Assembly: GCA_003577005.1 (NCBI GenBank)
Contig: QEUW01000064.1
Span: 1 to 25,177, forward strand
Length of the DNA stretch: 25,177 bases
Direction of reading: 5' to 3'
Source: Chloroflexota bacterium
GTDB taxonomy: Bacteria > Chloroflexota > Anaerolineae > Caldilineales > Caldilineaceae
Position numbers and translations under genes: made by a program. Under the pieces are notes generated by a model that saw only the letters and a list, made by a program, of their open reading frames with translations, searched no databases and had not been told where the DNA came from. Below are positions 8,524 through 16,544 of this stretch, piece after piece. Position 1 is the stretch's first letter. Each line of letters starts with the position of its first letter.

Positions 8524-9476
8524 TCGTACACCTCCCGGTAGCGCCGCGTGATCCAGTGGCTCACGACATTCATCACCAACGTCATTAAGAACAGCAACAT
8601 GCCGACGGCAAAGATTGTCTTGTAGGCAATGCCGGTATGGGGCGTATCGCCCAGACTGACCTGCACAATATAGGCCGTCATGGTTTCAATCGACTCAAGC
8701 GGATTGAGGGTCAATTTGGGCTGTTGGCCGGCAGCGATGGCAACGATCATCGTCTCGCCCACTGCACGCGAAACAGCCAAAATAAAAGCGGCCGCAATGC
8801 CGGAGAGCGCAGCGGGCACCACGACCTGGGTCGCCACCTCGCGCTTGGTGGCGCCCAGCCCAAAGGCCGCCTGCCGTAGCGACATCGGCACTGCCGACAG
8901 TGCGTCCTCTGAAATCGACGCAACCAGCGGCAAGATCATAAAGCCCATGACAATCGCCGCGCTGGCGCCATTGAACGCCTGCGTCTGCGGAAAGAAAACC
9001 TTCAGGAGCGGTGTGATAAAAGTCAACGCAAAGTATCCATAGACTACCGTGGGAATGCCCGCCAACACCTCCAGCACCGGCTTGACCACCTTGCGCACCC
9101 GCTGCGGTGCATATTCGCTCATGTAGATCGCGGCCAGCAAACCCAAGGGTAGGGCAATCAACATCGCACCCGCGGCAACAAGAATAGTCCCATTTACCAG
9201 CGGCCAGACCCCAAAGCGCTTCGAAGCAAAGAGCGGCGTCCAGCGTGTGTCCAAGAAAAACTCGCCGAACGATACTTCGCGAAAAAAGAGAATCGTCTCT
9301 TGAATCAAGACCAGGATAATGCCAAAGGTGGTCAGAATCGAAACCGCGGCGCACAGGAAAAGCACCAGGCGGATCAGGTCTTCGCTCAGATATTTCCCCC
9401 GCCGCCTTCGTAATGGGTTGACAGCGGTGATCGTGCCCACCTGCGCCATCCCCTTTTCAACTTCTGAAATCGCCAT
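8520..9476 (-). CDS. pstC: Phosphate ABC transporter permease PstC
   Basis: PstC is the first membrane permease of the phosphate importer. From ATG 9476 it has 318 residues. About six membrane helices are visible, along with the Pst-typical [15 protein letters not shown], the EAA-type loop [24 protein letters not shown] and [18 protein letters not shown] 9476 has GGAG eight bases upstream. An in-frame start at 9521 would add a hydrophilic 15-residue stretch ([15 protein letters not shown]) with no ribosome site, and ATG 9449 is also possible. The stop overlaps the pstA start. The 206-nt gap to pstS contains two stem-loops. Confidence 0.95.
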   Translation of the reverse strand: MAISEVEKGMAQVGTITAVNPLRRRRGKYLSEDLIRLVLFLCAAVSILTTFGIILVLIQETILFFREVSFGEFFLDTRWTPLFASKRFGVWPLVNGTILVAAGAMLIALPLGLLAAIYMSEYAPQRVRKVVKPVLEVLAGIPTVVYGYFALTFITPLLKVFFPQTQAFNGASAAIVMGFMILPLVASISEDALSAVPMSLRQAAFGLGATKREVATQVVVPAALSGIAAAFILAVSRAVGETMIVAIAAGQQPKLTLNPLESIETMTAYIVQVSLGDTPHTGIAYKTIFAVGMLLFLMTLVMNVVSHWITRRYREVYE

Positions 9477-9521
9477 CTTGCCGTCTCCATCCAATCCGTA
9501 AAGATCAAACGTTTTCCACAA

Positions 9522-9548
9522 GTAGACAGATAGGCATCACCTGTCTAC
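9522..9548 (-). repeat. Stem-loop, 8-bp perfect stem, in pstS-pstC spacer
   Basis: GTAGACAG at 9522-9529 and CTGTCTAC at 9541-9548 pair perfectly around an 11-nt loop. The element sits just upstream of the pstC translation start in the pst mRNA. Confidence 0.5.
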
Positions 9549-9603
9549 CTGTTTTCCCTTCTACAAGCCTACGCAAATCACCGAATCTCCACTGTATGAC
9601 AAA

Positions 9604-9631
9604 GAGGTCGTCCACGGGGTGTGGCGACCTC
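9604..9631 (-). terminator. Stem-loop after pstS, possible attenuator or mRNA-stabilising hairpin
   Basis: GAGGTCG (9604-9610) pairs with CGACCTC (9625-9631), and CCAC (9612-9615) with GTGG (9621-9624), with one bulged base. On the transcribed strand it is followed only by CTTTGTC, so it is at best a weak terminator. Hairpins between a binding-protein gene and its permease genes often raise the level of the first product; that role here is inferred. Confidence 0.5.
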
Positions 9632-9682
9632 CTCAAGCGCCGAATGGGTTTGGCGAGTCTGGCCCGCCTAGCGCCGGCAGGA

Positions 9683-10717
9683 TTACTCTTCAGCGGCCAA
9701 CAGATCTTGTAAAGTGACGCCAACCGTCGAACCCACACCCTCGAAAACCGAACCGGTTGTGCGCGCATCATAACGCGCCTGCGCCGCCGTGTAGATCTCC
9801 TGCGGCAAAGCGATATAGCCTACTTCCGCCGACAGCTGGGCAGCGTTTGCCAGATAGAAGTCGATGAAGCTGTCGATTTCGGGCTTCTCATCAATGCGCG
9901 CCCGGTTGACATAGATAAAGATGGGGCGCGAGAGCGGCTGGTAGGTGCCGTTGTTCACCGTTTCGGTCGTCGGCAGGATGCAACCGTCGCCGCCATCGAT
10001 TGCGAGCAGCTTCAGCTTGTCCTGATTTGTCTCGTAGTAGGCCAGGCCGAAGAAGCCCAAGGCGTTCTCATCACCCGCAATGCCCTGGACAAGCACGTTG
10101 TCATCCTCGCTAGGCAAGAAATCACCGCGGCTGGCGCCTTCCTCCCCATTGATAGCCTGGGTGAAATAGTCGTACGTCCCCGAATCCACACCCGCGCCGT
10201 AGAGGTTCAGGGGGCGGTCAGGAAAGCCCTCGCGCACCTGGCTCCAGTTCATGATTACGCCTTCGGCTTCGGGCTCCCAAATCATCTTCAACTCTGCCAC
10301 AGTGAGGCAATCCACAAAGTCGTTGTTGGGGTTGACCATCACGGCCATACCATCAAAGGCAACCGGTATCTCGATGTACTCGATGTCGTTGGCAGCACAC
10401 TCTTCAGCCTCGCTCTCTTTGATGGGGCGCGAGGCATCCGAGATGTCCGTCTCGCCGGCGCAGAACTTCTTGAATCCGCCGCCGGTGCCGGAGATGCCAA
10501 CCGGGACGCGCACATTCGGGTTCTCGCGCTGGAACTCTTCCGCCACAGCCGAAGTAATGGGCGCCACGGTGCTGGAGCCATCGATCAGGATGGTCACTTC
10601 GCCTGCTGCTGGCTGTTCCTGAGCAGCGGGGGCGGAGCCGGTCTGCGCAGCCGGGGCTGCACAGGCAGCGACCAGCAGACCCAGAATGACCCACACAATC
10701 AACGAAAGACGACGCAT
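9683..10717 (-). CDS. pstS: Phosphate-binding lipoprotein PstS
   Basis: This is the extracytoplasmic phosphate-binding protein that feeds PstCA, 344 residues long. The N-terminus [19 protein letters not shown] is a lipoprotein signal with lipid-anchor Cys19, followed by an Ala/Gln-rich linker. Phosphate-binding motifs are [19 protein letters not shown] with ISDASRPIK, and [14 protein letters not shown], all classic for the PstS/SphX family. ATG 10717 is preceded by GAGGAG and begins the signal peptide; in-frame codons up to 10855 have no signal-like features. It is the first gene of pstSCAB-arsC/phoU. Heptads resembling a Pho box lie at 10832-10893, so induction by PhoB under phosphate limitation is likely. 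Confidence 0.96.
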   Translation of the reverse strand: MRRLSLIVWVILGLLVAACAAPAAQTGSAPAAQEQPAAGEVTILIDGSSTVAPITSAVAEEFQRENPNVRVPVGISGTGGGFKKFCAGETDISDASRPIKESEAEECAANDIEYIEIPVAFDGMAVMVNPNNDFVDCLTVAELKMIWEPEAEGVIMNWSQVREGFPDRPLNLYGAGVDSGTYDYFTQAINGEEGASRGDFLPSEDDNVLVQGIAGDENALGFFGLAYYETNQDKLKLLAIDGGDGCILPTTETVNNGTYQPLSRPIFIYVNRARIDEKPEIDSFIDFYLANAAQLSAEVGYIALPQEIYTAAQARYDARTTGSVFEGVGSTVGVTLQDLLAAEE

Positions 10718-10815
10718 ATCGAGTTCTCCTCTTTTTTTATCTATAAATTGTAGCGATGCTCTGCTGGTGTAATTTCCAATCAGAACGCCTGCTGCGCAAC
10801 GAATCATACAAAGAG

Positions 10816-10893
10816 AAGATAGGATAAGTCGATTAACACTGTCGACTGCACCCATTAACAGCGCGTCATGAAATTGTTAACGTTTGGTTATCG
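10816..10893 (-). promoter_or_regulatory. Pho-box-like heptad array and possible -10 upstream of pstS
   Basis: On the minus strand, 7-mers start every 11 bp: CGATAAC (10893-10887), CGTTAAC (10882-10876), TCATGAC (10871-10865), TGTTAAT (10860-10854), GCAGTCG (10849-10843) and TGTTAAT (10838-10832). Four of the six fit the TGTTAAC pattern. PhoB-type regulators bind 7-mer direct repeats with 4-bp spacers. A weak -10 (TATCTT, complement of 10816-10821) lies about 10 bp after the last repeat, as expected for a PhoB-activated promoter lacking a -35. Confidence 0.65.
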
Positions 10894-10977
10894 GCTCACC
10901 TGGCCTGCCGCTTACGATCATTCTTGTTGCCGTATAGCCATTGCCCAGATGGCTCAAAAATGGGGCGCTGGCGCTTA

Positions 10978-11392
10978 TCAGTTGGAAAGGGATGAGATTA
11001 CTTTTATCTCCCCGGTCACCTCACAACTGTTGGCCAGCGTATTAAAAATCGTTCCATAGTTGCGCACGTTGCGATCCAACCGGTGGATGCGCTCCTCTGG
11101 TTCATCTGTCCACAGCGTCAACTCGTAGACGATGCGCGTCAACCGTGGCGGCGGCTCTTCACGGACGCCATGCACGTGGATGGCCGCCCGCTGGTACGAA
11201 AAGTGGAGTCTTTCGGCAAAACGCTCTACATTTTTGAGCAGGCAGGCAGCAAACGCGCTGAACAACAGCTCGGCCGGGTTCATCAAATGCTCGCTCTGCC
11301 CCGGCGACGAGTCGAAGTAAAGTTGCGCCTGCTTGGCGCGCCGTAGCAACATTGGGCACGACCTGTTCGGCCTTGACATCATATTCGAGCAT
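10978..11392 (-). pseudogene. OsmC-like protein with a frameshift near codon 20
   Basis: The minus strand encodes an OsmC/Ohr-fold protein, a family that usually reduces organic peroxides through a reactive cysteine. ATG 11392 with GGAGG five bases upstream starts MLEYDVKAEQVVPNVATAR. The rest, AKQAQLYFDSSPG through NPAELLFSAFAACLLKNVERFAE to NYGTIFNTLANSCEVTG, is in a different frame. The break is at about 11334-11345 in a GCGCGCC run; two more bases (GCGCGCGCC) would restore an A-R-A-K reading. Loss of one GC dinucleotide is therefore the simplest explanation. Only the first conserved cysteine (AAC) and a C-terminal-region Cys are seen, and the chain is otherwise full length at about 138 residues. 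It could be an assembly error rather than a real pseudogene. It lies 260 nt upstream of the pstS promoter array. Confidence 0.75.
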
Positions 11393-11529
11393 GGGTACCT
11401 CCATCCTGACTGGGTTTTCCAGCGCCGCCCGCATCTCCCCATCATCCTCGCCTGTCAGCCAGGAGGGGAACTGCGGCTCGTGGGGTCTGGTCCAGTCATC
11501 CACCCATCACCTTGTCGCGACTGCGTTCA

Positions 11530-11925
11530 CTACAGCTTGTTCTCGCTCACCAACACCAGATCATTGTCGCGAACCAATGTGCGTACCTCGGCCATAAATT
11601 CCTGAATGTCCTCCTGTTCTGTGGACGTAAGCTCAAAGGACATAAAGGACGGAGCTTTTTCCAGGGCGCCCTTGACCGTTGGCACCTCCAGCCGCAGGTT
11701 GACAAAGTCGTAAGGACGGTCGCGAGCGAGCTCCTCCAATTTGACCAGGAAGCGTTTTTCGCCAAATTCACCGGCTATCTCCATCCGCGCTCGCGTGGTT
11801 AACCTGGCGATGGGTTCTTCGGCGGCGGTCCGCGCTTTGGCCGCATCGAGTCTGGCTTTCTTTTCCTTGGCCTCCTTGCGGACGACCTTGAAGATCTTGT
11901 GCTCGCGCTCCAGTTTCCAGACCAA
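11530..11925 (-). CDS. Small charged hypothetical protein
   Basis: I do not recognise this 131-residue protein. It starts at TTG 11925 with AAAGGTG close upstream; an in-frame TGA lies shortly before, so no longer form is possible. Residues 1-50 are lysine- and arginine-rich and helical (VRKEAKEKKARLDAAKA). The rest resembles a mixed alpha/beta domain (FGEKRFLVKLEELARD, FVNLRLEVPTV), ending acidic. No signal peptide, membrane segment or cysteine is present. Codon use looks like that of its neighbours. It lies upstream of the OsmC-like gene on the same strand, with 137 nt between them. Protein-coding status is likely, function unknown. Confidence 0.5.
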   Translation of the reverse strand: MVWKLEREHKIFKVVRKEAKEKKARLDAAKARTAAEEPIARLTTRARMEIAGEFGEKRFLVKLEELARDRPYDFVNLRLEVPTVKGALEKAPSFMSFELTSTEQEDIQEFMAEVRTLVRDNDLVLVSENKL

Positions 11926-12060
11926 AACACCTTTGCCCTGCGCTTGTCACTGGTCACTTGACCAGGAATGCCTTCGACTAAAGTCGAGGCTAACAGTAAA
12001 AGTCGGCTCTCGCCGACTCGGTGTAGCGTAATCTACGAACGAGGACTTCTACTTCTTAGA
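11926..12060. repeat. Cluster of short palindromes in a gene-free stretch
   Basis: Three hairpins are visible: TGGTCA/TGACCA (11951-11964), TCGACT/AGTCGA (11974-11987) and AGTCGGC/GCCGACT with a TCTC loop (12001-12018). No gene is seen. They resemble REP-like units, and lie upstream of the small gene starting at 11925. Confidence 0.5.
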
Positions 12061-12138
12061 GCTTACGCAAGCCTTGATCGAACGTGATAGGATTGAGTGT
12101 GAATCTTCTCCTGGCGAGCATCAGGCGCTGCGTAAGTC
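12061..12138. mobile_element. MITE-like element of about 78 bp
   Basis: The left end reads CTTACGCA followed by AGCCTTGAT. The right end, read on the other strand, is CTTACGCA followed by GCGCCTGAT. These form imperfect terminal inverted repeats of about 18 bp enclosing about 40 bp with no reading frame. The size and structure fit a non-autonomous insertion; the parent transposase is not in the window. Confidence 0.5.
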
Positions 12139-12190
12139 GTGTTCTTTTAGCCTGGACTTTGGTTCATGGCCGGCTAAATGGTTGTGATTC

Positions 12191-12326
12191 GTAAGAACCT
12201 TTGAAAAGTGGGGCGACAACCGGTGCGATGCACCCGCAGGGTGCGTTGCACCTCTCGACGAAGCCAGCCTCCCAGGTGCATCGCACGCCTTGCGTGCAAC
12301 GCACCACTTTTCAAACCGCTTCTAAC
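12191..12326. mobile_element. MITE-like element, copy 1
   Basis: The element has terminal inverted repeats of the form GTTAGAA, 2-4 nt, GTTTGAAAAGTGG, and an internal region with GCATCGCACGCC/GCGTGCAACGCACC palindromes. It is homologous over its whole length to the reverse complement of 16248-16379, including the shared block CGAAGCCAGCCTCCCAGGTG. No reading frame is conserved. It overlaps the last codon and stop of the ferredoxin-like gene. Confidence 0.75.
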
Positions 12327-12828
12327 GATCCTCTGGCAATTGAGCAGCACCTGCAATCCGGTTCAATAAATCAGCCATCAATCCTGCCTCATCCCGTAGC
12401 GAGCGCACCACACCTGCGCCCTGCCGGCAGGAATAACAACGCGCCGGCAGTTCATGATGGCCGTGTCGCGCGGTAAGCGCACCGCAATCAACACACCGAG
12501 TCAATATCCCTTCGACGAGCGGAACAGGCGCCTGCTCCGTCAGATCACTAGGGCTGACCATTTCGCTCAACTGCACTGCATCTTCGGGACAGGCCACCAC
12601 GCAGATATTACAGTCCAGACAGATGGCTGTCTGGAATTGGAGTCGAAAAGTCTCCTCCGCGGTGGCAAAGTCGAGCGCCCCGGTGGGGCAGAAACGGGCG
12701 CAGAGCCCACAGCCGGAGCAGCGTGGGGCGTCTACCTGCACGCTTGCAAAGGGAATGCCGCTAGCCGGCACGGTTTGCTCGGGTGCAGGTACGAGCGAGG
12801 CGAGGAGTTCAAGCAGCCGCTGCCTCAA
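12322..12828 (-). CDS. Ferredoxin-like protein, two 4Fe-4S clusters plus a CxxC pair
   Basis: This is an electron-transfer protein of 168 residues. After a helical N-terminus (LRQRLLELLASLV) come CSGCGLCARFCP and CLDCNICVVACP, two classic CxxCxxCxxxCP motifs for [4Fe-4S] clusters. A later CVDCG and CYSC pair could bind zinc or iron. TTG 12828 is the likely start but the upstream frame stays open for some codons, so the N-terminus is uncertain. The partner oxidoreductase is not identifiable. The gene ends in E-D-R followed by a TAG that belongs to the terminal repeat of the MITE-like element at 12191-12326, so the original C-terminus may have been trimmed. Confidence 0.75.
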   Translation of the reverse strand: MRQRLLELLASLVPAPEQTVPASGIPFASVQVDAPRCSGCGLCARFCPTGALDFATAEETFRLQFQTAICLDCNICVVACPEDAVQLSEMVSPSDLTEQAPVPLVEGILTRCVDCGALTARHGHHELPARCYSCRQGAGVVRSLRDEAGLMADLLNRIAGAAQLPEDR

Positions 12829-12946
12829 TTGCCTGGCGCGCCCTGTCGTCTGTGCTGGCCGGATATAGTATGCTGGTGAGCGACGTGGTGAGTTCGTGGG
12901 CGCAGGTTTGAACCCCTCGCAAAAGGCAAAAAGATAGCACGCGACC

Positions 12947-13909
12947 TCATCCTGAACTTACTGCCGCTTCGCTCGGTGAGGGCAACGCCATCTCAGCGAG
13001 CGTACGCGCCAGCTGTTCGATGTAGTCGTGGTTCTCCAGTTTCGCTCGCCAAGCGACGGGGATCGCTTCGACGCCTAGGTACGCGCCGGAGAGTGCGCCG
13101 GCCATGGCGCCCAGGGTATCTCGATCCCCGCCATGGGTTACTGCACACAGCAGACAGTGCTCGAATGAGGCTGCGTGACGCAGAAAGGCGTAGAGGGCAA
13201 AGGGCGTCGACGCCTGTACTTCAATTCCATACCCCAATCGCGTAACCGCTGTCTCTGGCGCCACGCCGTGCGTGAGCATCTCCCCAGCCAGCTGAAGTTG
13301 GTTTTGGATCTCCCTGGTCCGAGCAAAAGCAATCAGTTCCTGGAGCAATTGCTGCCACGGGAAGGGTTCATCAGGCGTCCAATGCACGACCTGGGCGATG
13401 GCCTTGGCCAGTACCGCCGCCCCGTCGATACCGACAGGATGGGCGTGGGCGACCGCAGCGGAAGCTTCAGCCTGTGCATATAAGTCGGGCGCATTGTAGA
13501 AGAACAGGCCAACCGGGGCGATACGCATAGCGGCCCCATTGCCAAATGAACCGGCGCCACCGAACAGGCGAGCTGCTGCCTGGCGGTAGGAAAGCCCCCG
13601 TTGTTCGACCAACGAAAAGACAGTCGGGGGACCGCTTGCATATCCGCGCCACGGTTCTCGTTTGTAGTTGCGCAGAAAGCAATCCCCGACGTGCTGTTCA
13701 TCGATCATGCCCGTGGCAGCAAGGGACTCAGCTAATCCAATGGCCATTGCCGTGTCATCTGTGTAGGTGAGGACATTGACTTGTGCCAGGGCTGTGTGCA
13801 GGGCTGTCTCATCCCGATGACGAAAGGCAAGCTCACCGATGGCGTCGCCCAAGCCGCTGCCGATCATCCCACCCAAAAATTTTGCTTGCAAATCGGGTGC
13901 TCTTGTCAT
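12947..13909 (-). CDS. ADP-ribosylglycohydrolase family protein (DraG/ARH3-like)
   Basis: The enzyme likely removes ADP-ribose from protein side chains or cleaves related ADP-ribose compounds, using a binuclear Mg or Mn centre. It has 320 residues, usual for the family. Near the N-terminus is KFLGGMIGSGLGDAIGE, then the metal-binding YTDDTAMAIGLAESL, then GNGAAMRIAPVGL. C-terminal GGDRDTLGAMAGALSGAYLG corresponds to the GGDTDT motif, with Arg in place of the usual Thr. ATG 13909 is chosen although its ribosome site is weak. It lies 65 nt downstream of phoR and upstream of the ferredoxin-like gene on the same strand. No ADP-ribosyltransferase or nitrogenase gene is in the window, so the substrate is unknown. 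Confidence 0.88.
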   Translation of the reverse strand: MTRAPDLQAKFLGGMIGSGLGDAIGELAFRHRDETALHTALAQVNVLTYTDDTAMAIGLAESLAATGMIDEQHVGDCFLRNYKREPWRGYASGPPTVFSLVEQRGLSYRQAAARLFGGAGSFGNGAAMRIAPVGLFFYNAPDLYAQAEASAAVAHAHPVGIDGAAVLAKAIAQVVHWTPDEPFPWQQLLQELIAFARTREIQNQLQLAGEMLTHGVAPETAVTRLGYGIEVQASTPFALYAFLRHAASFEHCLLCAVTHGGDRDTLGAMAGALSGAYLGVEAIPVAWRAKLENHDYIEQLARTLAEMALPSPSEAAVSSG

Positions 13910-13974
13910 GATTCATCTGAAGTAGAACGGGAGGACGGTTCCACGGATCGTACCGGGTCTTCTTGACGTGTCTG

Positions 13975-15351
13975 CTAATCGCCAGCGGCACGCGGCAACG
14001 AAAAGCAAAACGTGCTTCCTTTGCCCGGTGTGCTTTCGACCCAGATGCGACCGCCGTGTGCCTGCACAATATGCTTGGCGATGGCAAGCCCTAAGCCTGC
14101 GCCACCGCTAGAGCGAGCGCGGTCGGCCTTGTAAAATCGTTCAAAGATGCGTGGCAGATCATCCGGGGCAATACCGGCCCCGGTGTCTTGCACGGTCACG
14201 AGAATTTCACCCGCATTGGCTTCAGCGCAGGCGCTCACGCGGATCGTGCCACCTGCCGGGGTAAATTTGATTGCGTTGTGTAGCAGGTTTGTCACCACCT
14301 GCTGCACGCGGTCTGGGTCCACCACCACTTCAGGGAGATCGCCGGACAGGTCAATCTGCAACGTGAGATTGGCCCGTTCGGCCTGGGGACGGAGCCGTTC
14401 GGCCCCCAGACCGATAACATCCGCTGCGGGCATAGCGCGCAGCCGGAGCGGCGCCTGCCCCGATTCGATGCGAGCCAGCTCGAATAACTCTTCGGTCATC
14501 TGCGCCAGCGCATCGACCTCGATCGCCATACGCTGCAAAAAGCGCTGTGCAGCCGGCGGGTCGTCGAGCGCGCCGTCGGCCAGCGTATCGACCAGCGCCC
14601 GCAGTGAGGCCAGTGGCGTGCGCAACTCGTGCGAAATATTGCTGATAAAGTCCTGGCGCACCGTCTGCAACTGGTGCAGGCGCGTCAGATCTTGCAGGAT
14701 CAGCACATGGCCGCGCTGGCGTCCTTTGAGATAGGGCGTGGCGACGACCCGCAGCACACGTCCCCCCTCCAGCTCTAGCATGGCTACCTCTTCCTGACCG
14801 CTCTGGACGCAGCGGCTGTACACCTCCACAATGCGATGGTCGCGCACGGCCTGGGTGACGCTGCGATCCAGCGCGTGCTCGGCTTTTGTGTGGAGCAGCC
14901 GCTCAGCGGCCGGGTTGAGCAACCGCACATCGCCGTGCCGGTTGACAATGAGGACACCGTCGGTGAGCGCATACAGGACCGTGTTCAAGCGATCTTTCTG
15001 GCGCGCCCGTTTTTCCATCTCTTTTTGAAGTTTGTCGGCCATGCGGTTGAAGGCGCGCGCCAGTTGCCCGATCTCGCCGCTGCTGAACGAACGGATGCGC
15101 GCATCCAGGTCGCCGCCACCAATGCGTTCGACCACCTCCGTAAGCCGGCGCACTGTGGCAGCCGCCCGTTCTGCCTGAAAGACCATCAGGCTGACGATCA
15201 GAAGACCCGCCACCCCTACCGGGACAGCCACCTGCCCGAACGATACATCCAACGCGCGCGCCAGATAGAGAGCCAACCCCAGCAGGATCAGCCCAATGAC
15301 AACGGCATAAGAAAACGCAGTACGCCAGCGCAAACGCGGTGAATGAAGCAT
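13975..15351 (-). CDS. phoR: Phosphate-responsive sensor histidine kinase PhoR
   Basis: This membrane histidine kinase of 458 residues is predicted to phosphorylate PhoB at low phosphate. Two N-terminal membrane helices (about 12-32 and 40-58) have almost no periplasmic loop, as in PhoR. They are followed by a HAMP-like segment ([25 protein letters not shown]), a PAS domain (about 125-220), and HisKA with [11 protein letters not shown] and phospho-acceptor H241. The ATPase domain has an N-box [15 protein letters not shown]1 DTGAGI, F-box IFERFYKAD and G2 [14 protein letters not shown]. The start at 15351 lies 30 nt after the phoB stop. The short sensor region suggests it reads PstSCAB/PhoU rather than phosphate itself. 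Naming as PhoR rests on architecture and location. Confidence 0.9.
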   Translation of the reverse strand: MLHSPRLRWRTAFSYAVVIGLILLGLALYLARALDVSFGQVAVPVGVAGLLIVSLMVFQAERAAATVRRLTEVVERIGGGDLDARIRSFSSGEIGQLARAFNRMADKLQKEMEKRARQKDRLNTVLYALTDGVLIVNRHGDVRLLNPAAERLLHTKAEHALDRSVTQAVRDHRIVEVYSRCVQSGQEEVAMLELEGGRVLRVVATPYLKGRQRGHVLILQDLTRLHQLQTVRQDFISNISHELRTPLASLRALVDTLADGALDDPPAAQRFLQRMAIEVDALAQMTEELFELARIESGQAPLRLRAMPAADVIGLGAERLRPQAERANLTLQIDLSGDLPEVVVDPDRVQQVVTNLLHNAIKFTPAGGTIRVSACAEANAGEILVTVQDTGAGIAPDDLPRIFERFYKADRARSSGGAGLGLAIAKHIVQAHGGRIWVESTPGKGSTFCFSLPRAAGD

Positions 15352-15370
15352 GTTGGGCAGAACGATCCCT

Positions 15371-15388
15371 TTAACCCTCTATTAACCC
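15371..15388 (-). promoter_or_regulatory. Two GGGTTAA repeats 11 bp apart between phoB and phoR
   Basis: GGGTTAA occurs twice on the minus strand (complements of 15371-15377 and 15382-15388), with the same 11-bp period as the other Pho-like arrays. The first copy includes the phoB stop codon. This could be a weak regulator site or simply a tandem duplication of GAGGGTTAA. Confidence 0.3.
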
Positions 15389-16101
15389 TCAAAGCGGTAG
15401 CCGATACCTCGCACAGTGATGATACGGGTGGGGTTAGCAGGGTCAGCCTCGATCTTCTCGCGCAGCCAGCGCACGTGGACATCCACCGTGCGGCTGCCGC
15501 CGTCGTAGTCCCACCCCCACACCCGCTCGAGGATCAGGTCGCGGCTGAGCACCATACCCCGGTTGCGCGCCAGAAAGACGAGCAGGTCGAACTCTTTGGG
15601 TTTGAGGTGGAAGACTTCCCCGCGGAAGCTCACTTCACGCCGGCTGAGGTCGATCGCTAGATTGGGAAAGACAAAACGCTCAGAAGGCACATCGAGTGCG
15701 GCGCCGTGTGACTCAGCCGCCATCTCTTCACGCACCAGGCGGACCCGGCGCAGCAGCGCTTTGACCCGTGCGAGCAGTTCACGCATACTGAAGGGCTTGG
15801 TCAGGTAATCATCGGCGCCCACTTCCAACCCGACCACTTTGTCCACCTCGTCGGCGCGCGCCGTCAACATGATGATCGGTGCGCTCGTTTCCTGGCGGAG
15901 AATGCGGCACACCTCGTAGCCATCCAGGTTGGGGAGCATGACGTCCAGCACCACCAGGTCGGGTTGCACCTGCCGCGCCACTTCTAGCGCCTTGAGACCA
16001 TCTGCCGCGATTGAGACATCGTAGCCCTGCCGTTGCAAGCTGTATTCCAGCGTATCGAGCAGCGCCGGTTCGTCTTCGACCACCAAGATTTTGGGATTCA
16101 C
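15382..16101 (-). CDS. phoB: Response regulator PhoB (OmpR family)
   Basis: This is the DNA-binding regulator of the phosphate starvation response, 239 residues. The receiver domain (1-120) has acidic residues E9, D10 and phospho-acceptor D53 in [13 protein letters not shown], then the LTARAD and [18 protein letters not shown] motifs. The C-terminal winged helix (about 140-239) ends with [15 protein letters not shown] and [11 protein letters not shown], conserved in the PhoB/OmpR group. GTG 16101 is preferred because it places the first strand ([10 protein letters not shown]) at the N-terminus; TTG 16125 in the same frame has no ribosome site. It lies immediately upstream of phoR. Its expected targets are the heptad arrays at 10832-10893 and 16681-16720. 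Confidence 0.93.
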   Translation of the reverse strand: MNPKILVVEDEPALLDTLEYSLQRQGYDVSIAADGLKALEVARQVQPDLVVLDVMLPNLDGYEVCRILRQETSAPIIMLTARADEVDKVVGLEVGADDYLTKPFSMRELLARVKALLRRVRLVREEMAAESHGAALDVPSERFVFPNLAIDLSRREVSFRGEVFHLKPKEFDLLVFLARNRGMVLSRDLILERVWGWDYDGGSRTVDVHVRWLREKIEADPANPTRIITVRGIGYRFEG

Positions 16102-16247
16102 GGGTGAATGTATCCTACGTTGCAATCAGTACAAACACTTTTCTGTTGAGTATCCACAGAAAGCCGCTGCGCTGCAAGTCTGCACCGTGGTTGGACATTA
16201 GTTGCACAGTGCGCGGAGGGGCGGTGTGGTCGTGTAATTCGGGGTTG
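16102..16247 (-). other. phoB leader, no gene seen
   Basis: The stretch between phoB and MITE copy 2 has no supported reading frame on either strand and no strong hairpin. It probably carries the proximal promoter and leader of phoB, but I cannot pick out -10 and -35 elements with confidence. Confidence 0.3.
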
Positions 16248-16379
16248 GTAAGAAGCTGTTTGAAAAGAGGAAATACTGCCTTGGTGCGTTGCACGCAAAG
16301 CGGCGATGCACCTGGGAGGCTGGCTTCGTGGAAAGGTGAACGCACCGGTTGTCACCCCACTTTTCAAACAGGTTCTAAC
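16248..16379. mobile_element. MITE-like element, copy 2
   Basis: This is the inverted second copy of the element at 12191-12326. Its ends are GTAAGAAGCTGTTTGAAAAG and, read on the other strand, GTTAGAACCTGTTTGAAAAG, which form terminal inverted repeats of about 20 bp. It lacks a 12-bp internal segment present in copy 1 and differs near one end. No gene is carried. Confidence 0.75.
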
Positions 16380-16382
16380 ACG

Positions 16383-16510
16383 ACAACGAGACTTCGAGTG
16401 ATAGCCCTAACTTGACCTCCGGGAGGGGACTACAAACAGTCTGAATGACGAAGCTGACTCTGGTCCCCTCCCGGAGGTCTTGGCGGCGACAATCGTCAAA
16501 GTCTCGTTGT
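16383..16510. repeat. Two-tier inverted repeat abutting MITE copy 2
   Basis: Outer arms ACAACGAGACTT (16383-16394) and AAGTCTCGTTGT (16499-16510) are exact reverse complements. Inside them, 17-bp arms 16414-16430 and 16463-16479 (GACCTCCGGGAGGGGAC and its complement) are also perfect. The 32-nt centre has no gene. This is a second candidate non-autonomous element or a large structured RNA region. Confidence 0.7.
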
Positions 16511-16544
16511 TGTACTAAAGTGGTAATTGGTAAGTGGTAATACA

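Noticed and set aside
11393..11503. In-frame N-terminal extension of the OsmC-like gene starting at ATG 11503 (MDDWTRPHEPQF)
   Set aside because: OsmC relatives start near MLEYDV and GGAGG stands directly before ATG 11392; the extension could be a separate short peptide but evidence is insufficient.
12201..12476. A plus-strand open frame through the MITE-like element into the ferredoxin gene
   Set aside because: It begins in repeat DNA and is antisense to the iron-sulfur motifs; coding is not supported.
14147..14734. A long plus-strand open frame inside phoR
   Set aside because: It is antisense to a well-supported histidine kinase and rich in Arg/Ser, as expected for a shadow frame in GC-rich coding DNA.
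16149..16158. DnaA-box-like sequence (GTATCCACA), with another (TTTTCCACA) near 9512
   Set aside because: Single scattered near-matches without clustering or an AT-rich unwinding region do not make an origin.
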